From: Anaerolineales bacterium
GTDB taxonomy: Bacteria; Chloroflexota; Anaerolineae; Anaerolineales; DRMV01
NCBI GenBank assembly: GCA_015484985.1
Contig: WFUL01000114.1
Location: 1-24,269, forward strand
Length of the DNA stretch: 24,269 nt
Direction: 5' to 3'
The translations under genes and the position numbers were made by a program. A model generated the notes under the pieces. That model had not been told where the DNA came from. It did not search any database and saw only the letters and a list, made by a program, of their open reading frames with translations. Positions 22,331 through 24,269 of this stretch are shown here, one piece after another. How positions within the stretch are numbered: position 1 is the stretch's first letter; every line of letters starts with the position of its first letter.

Positions 22331-23567
22331 ATCTCTCCTTCCAGGTCCACGCACCGCAAATGGAAACGATGGAACCAAACTCAGGGTCTGCGGGGCAGAG
22401 TTCGTAACGGGTAATGGTAGCCGGACGACCCTCCAACAACCGGAGGTAGAGATACAGGGGAGGAAAGCCGCAAATTCGGAAGCGGTCCTGCACCTCCGCC
22501 ACGGCCTGGAAAAAAGCGAAGGGGTCTCCCTGGGAAATGGCATCCATCAAGCGCTGGTCTTCACGCTTCAATCGCGCCCGCTCTTCAAGACCCCAGGGAG
22601 ACGGGTCCCCAAAGGCCGGTCCCACATGGGCCAGGTCCACCGCAGCCACCACCAGGGTAGGCTTCTCGTCCACCACCGCGCGCAGCGCATCCAGGAAACT
22701 CTCCAATCGAGGGTCTTCCCAGGGTACCCGGCCCGTTTCCAGGTAATGAGCAAAGGAGCCGACCAGAACGGGGACCACTTCCACAGGCTGACCTTCCCGC
22801 ACATGGTGGGCCCACACTAAGGCCAGTTCAATGGAATGCTCTCCTCGGTGGTGAAGTTCGTGCTCAAAGGCTTCGTCCTCACCCCAGGCGCGCGCCAGCA
22901 GGTCCACAGCCTCCCGGTCAGTAGGCAGGACCCCGTAAGGGGTCGCGTAGTGTTGTCGGGTCAGGGTCATGGTGCCGGGGTCGCCGTTGTGGTCCGTGCC
23001 CAACACGACGATGCGTTCCACCTGCTTGACCTGCTCCGCGGCCGGGAACCAGGTAACCGCGTACACCGCGCCGCCCCGTTCGTAGTCAATGTGAGGGGTG
23101 ACCACTCCGGCCAGGGGTGCTGCAGGGGTCTCCGGCCACTCGTCCACCCGCACCCGGTAGGCATCAAAACGCTGAGCCAGGTCTTCAGGCTCCACAGGAT
23201 ACACCTCCCCTCCATGGACCAAAGGCCGGTGCGTTGCCTGGCGATATTGCTCCAGGGCCTGCTGATAGGCGTTACGGAAGCGACCGTTGTCCAGCATGAA
23301 GGCCTTGTCCAGCGCCTGGACGAGCTGCTTGAGGGCCTGCGGGGGAACCTGCAACCCGAAGCGCACCGCGACGGTGTGACGAATCTGCTCCAGCGTGTGC
23401 TGACCATCCATGAACATCAGCGCCGCGGCCAGATCACCGGGCACGAAAATCATCTGGTCGGTCAACCGCAACGGGTCTTGTAATACCACCCCCCGACGGC
23501 CCTGATACGTGGCCGGTTGGATGCGCAGGTCACGCAAGCGGGGGAACAGGTCAAAAACGCGAGACAT
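22329..23567 (-). CDS. MEMO-family protein (AmmeMemoRadiSam system protein B) with N-terminal extension
   Basis: This 412-residue protein has a C-terminal two-thirds that is a MEMO domain: VVTPHIDYERGG, VLGTDHNGD, HRGEHSIELAL, VVAAVDLAHVG and RICGFPPLY. The three His and one Cys that line the metal/redox site in human MEMO1 have clear counterparts. MEMO proteins occur with an AMMECR1 protein and a radical SAM enzyme; neither partner is here. The first 125 or so residues form an extra helical domain (DLRIQPATYQGRRGVV, MDGQHTLEQI, a PqqD-like or winged-helix look). The start at 23567 has GGAGG only 4 nt away, but the longer frame crosses a repeat and is not credible. Confidence 0.85.
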   Translation of the reverse strand: MSRVFDLFPRLRDLRIQPATYQGRRGVVLQDPLRLTDQMIFVPGDLAAALMFMDGQHTLEQIRHTVAVRFGLQVPPQALKQLVQALDKAFMLDNGRFRNAYQQALEQYRQATHRPLVHGGEVYPVEPEDLAQRFDAYRVRVDEWPETPAAPLAGVVTPHIDYERGGAVYAVTWFPAAEQVKQVERIVVLGTDHNGDPGTMTLTRQHYATPYGVLPTDREAVDLLARAWGEDEAFEHELHHRGEHSIELALVWAHHVREGQPVEVVPVLVGSFAHYLETGRVPWEDPRLESFLDALRAVVDEKPTLVVAAVDLAHVGPAFGDPSPWGLEERARLKREDQRLMDAISQGDPFAFFQAVAEVQDRFRICGFPPLYLYLRLLEGRPATITRYELCPADPEFGSIVSICGAWTWKER

Positions 23568-23598
23568 GGGACCTCCAGGCGGAAAGGATGACAGATAG

Positions 23599-23709
23599 TG
23601 AATGGCCGATGGCGGACGATGGTTGATCGATGACTCTCGGGTTCGCCTCCAAGCCACAACCACCGCCCACCACCCAACGACCGACGAACGACAAACGACG
23701 ACCGACGAC
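23599..23709. repeat. heptad GGTCGNT-type repeat element C
   Basis: Degenerate forward units (GGCCGAT, GGCGGACGAT, GGTTGATCGAT) are followed by a 35-nt spacer. Reverse units (ACGACC, GACGAACGAC, AAACGACGACC, GACGAC) then run to the stop of the oxidoreductase gene. The organisation is the same as elements A and B, though more degenerate on the left half. Confidence 0.65.
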
Positions 23710-24269
23710 TTAGACCACATTGTACTCGCGAATGAGACGGTCTTCCTGGAAACGAGCCAGGTCAAGCATGGAAACATCCACGGTATGGGCTCGACCGTCC
23801 AGGAGGATTTCCGCCATCAGGAGACCGGCCACCGGGCCGTGCATGAACCCGTGACCGGAAAAACCCGCGCACACGTAGAACCCTTCCACCGGAGTAGCCC
23901 CGAAGATGGGATGTGCGTCGGGGGTGACTTCGTATAAACCGGCCACCCGACTCATCACCCCGGCCTGGGCCAGCATGGGCAGGCGCGCCATGGCCGCCTC
24001 CATATGGACCAACTCCCACTCCGGGTCAACCGAGGTATCGAAACCGGGCTTTTCGTTGGGGTTGGACATGCCTGTGAGTACCCCTTTGCCTTCAGGGTGA
24101 AAGTAGAGCGCCTGGGCGAAGTCGATGACGAAGGGAAAATCCGGCGGCAGGTCCGGGAGAGGCGTGGTGGTGAGCCACTGACGACGTAAGGGCGTCACAG
24201 GAATGTCCACACCGGCCATCCTTCCCACCACGCCGGCCCAGGGGCCCGCAGCGTTGACCACCACGGGCG
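23710..24269 (-). CDS. FAD-dependent oxidoreductase, DAO family (C-terminal part)
   Basis: The 186 visible codons are the C-terminal half of a D-amino-acid/sarcosine/glycine-oxidase-type flavoprotein, and the gene continues past the right edge. NAAGPWAG, the conserved VTPLRRQW strand, TPDAHPIFG and the FAD-binding ending GFSGHGFMHGPVAGLLMAEIL are family hallmarks. It likely oxidises an N-methylated or simple amino acid. The substrate and N-terminal FAD motif cannot be seen. The stop lies directly beside repeat element C. Confidence 0.88.
   Translation of the reverse strand, partial: PVVVNAAGPWAGVVGRMAGVDIPVTPLRRQWLTTTPLPDLPPDFPFVIDFAQALYFHPEGKGVLTGMSNPNEKPGFDTSVDPEWELVHMEAAMARLPMLAQAGVMSRVAGLYEVTPDAHPIFGATPVEGFYVCAGFSGHGFMHGPVAGLLMAEILLDGRAHTVDVSMLDLARFQEDRLIREYNVV

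Noticed and set aside
19706..23709. Heptad repeats read as a CRISPR array
   Set aside because: Units are 7 nt, degenerate, without unique spacers, in both orientations, and no cas genes are present.
22329..23777. Longer 482-codon version of the MEMO protein
   Set aside because: The extra 70 codons translate repeat element C and overlap the neighbouring oxidoreductase gene.

Overview
The window is ordinary chromosomal bacterial DNA with high GC and dense, short-spaced genes. The protein set suggests an aerobic, probably thermophilic member of the Chloroflexota (Anaerolineae-like). This placement is inference from the look of the proteins (two multi-membrane glycosyltransferase-type proteins and a third like them, a lipoprotein with a Pro/Ala/Thr-rich spacer, an Anaerolineae-style trigger factor with an acidic tail) and from degenerate GGTCGNT-type intergenic repeats. 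It is not a database result. No tRNA, rRNA, CRISPR array, complete insertion sequence or phage module was seen.

Layout. (1) 1-160 is a nested inverted-repeat structure. (2) 314-2707 (-) is a P1B-type metal ATPase of the SPC / HEGS (P1B-4) class with its own good promoter. (3) 2861-10873 (-) is one tightly packed run of eight genes: trigger factor, ClpP, aldo/keto reductase, MBL-fold hydrolase, lipoprotein, CinA N-domain protein, zinc alcohol dehydrogenase and a GT39-like membrane glycosyltransferase. It starts from a TATAAT promoter at about 10920. (4) 11031-13532 (-) is a copper/respiration locus: Rrf2 regulator, SCO1, PCu(A)C chaperone, a decayed stretch holding the C-terminal half of a second cytochrome c, and an intact cytochrome c lipoprotein. 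SCO1 and PCu(A)C build the CuA site of cytochrome oxidase, but no oxidase gene is present here. (5) 13533-14320 is a gene-poor gap. (6) 14321-17026 (+) has an adrenodoxin-reductase-type ferredoxin-NADP reductase and a GT87-like membrane protein, facing a convergent 506-residue membrane protein (17083-18603, -). (7) 18692-22297 (+) is an inositol-catabolism segment: iolC, a small membrane protein, and iolD. (8) 22329-23567 (-) is a MEMO-family protein with an extra N-terminal domain. 23710-24269 (-) is the C-terminal part of a DAO-family FAD oxidoreductase that runs off the window.

The genes fall into three functional groups: protein quality control (Tig/ClpP) fused transcriptionally to small-molecule enzymes; copper delivery to a respiratory chain under a probable Fe-S regulator; and myo-inositol breakdown (IolD ring opening, IolC phosphorylation of 2-deoxy-5-keto-gluconate). 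Nothing here is clearly a new multi-gene system. The signals most worth following are the Rrf2-controlled copper operon with its decayed interior, the three heptad-repeat elements confined to the inositol end of the window, the nested inverted repeat at the left edge, and several long intergenic hairpins.
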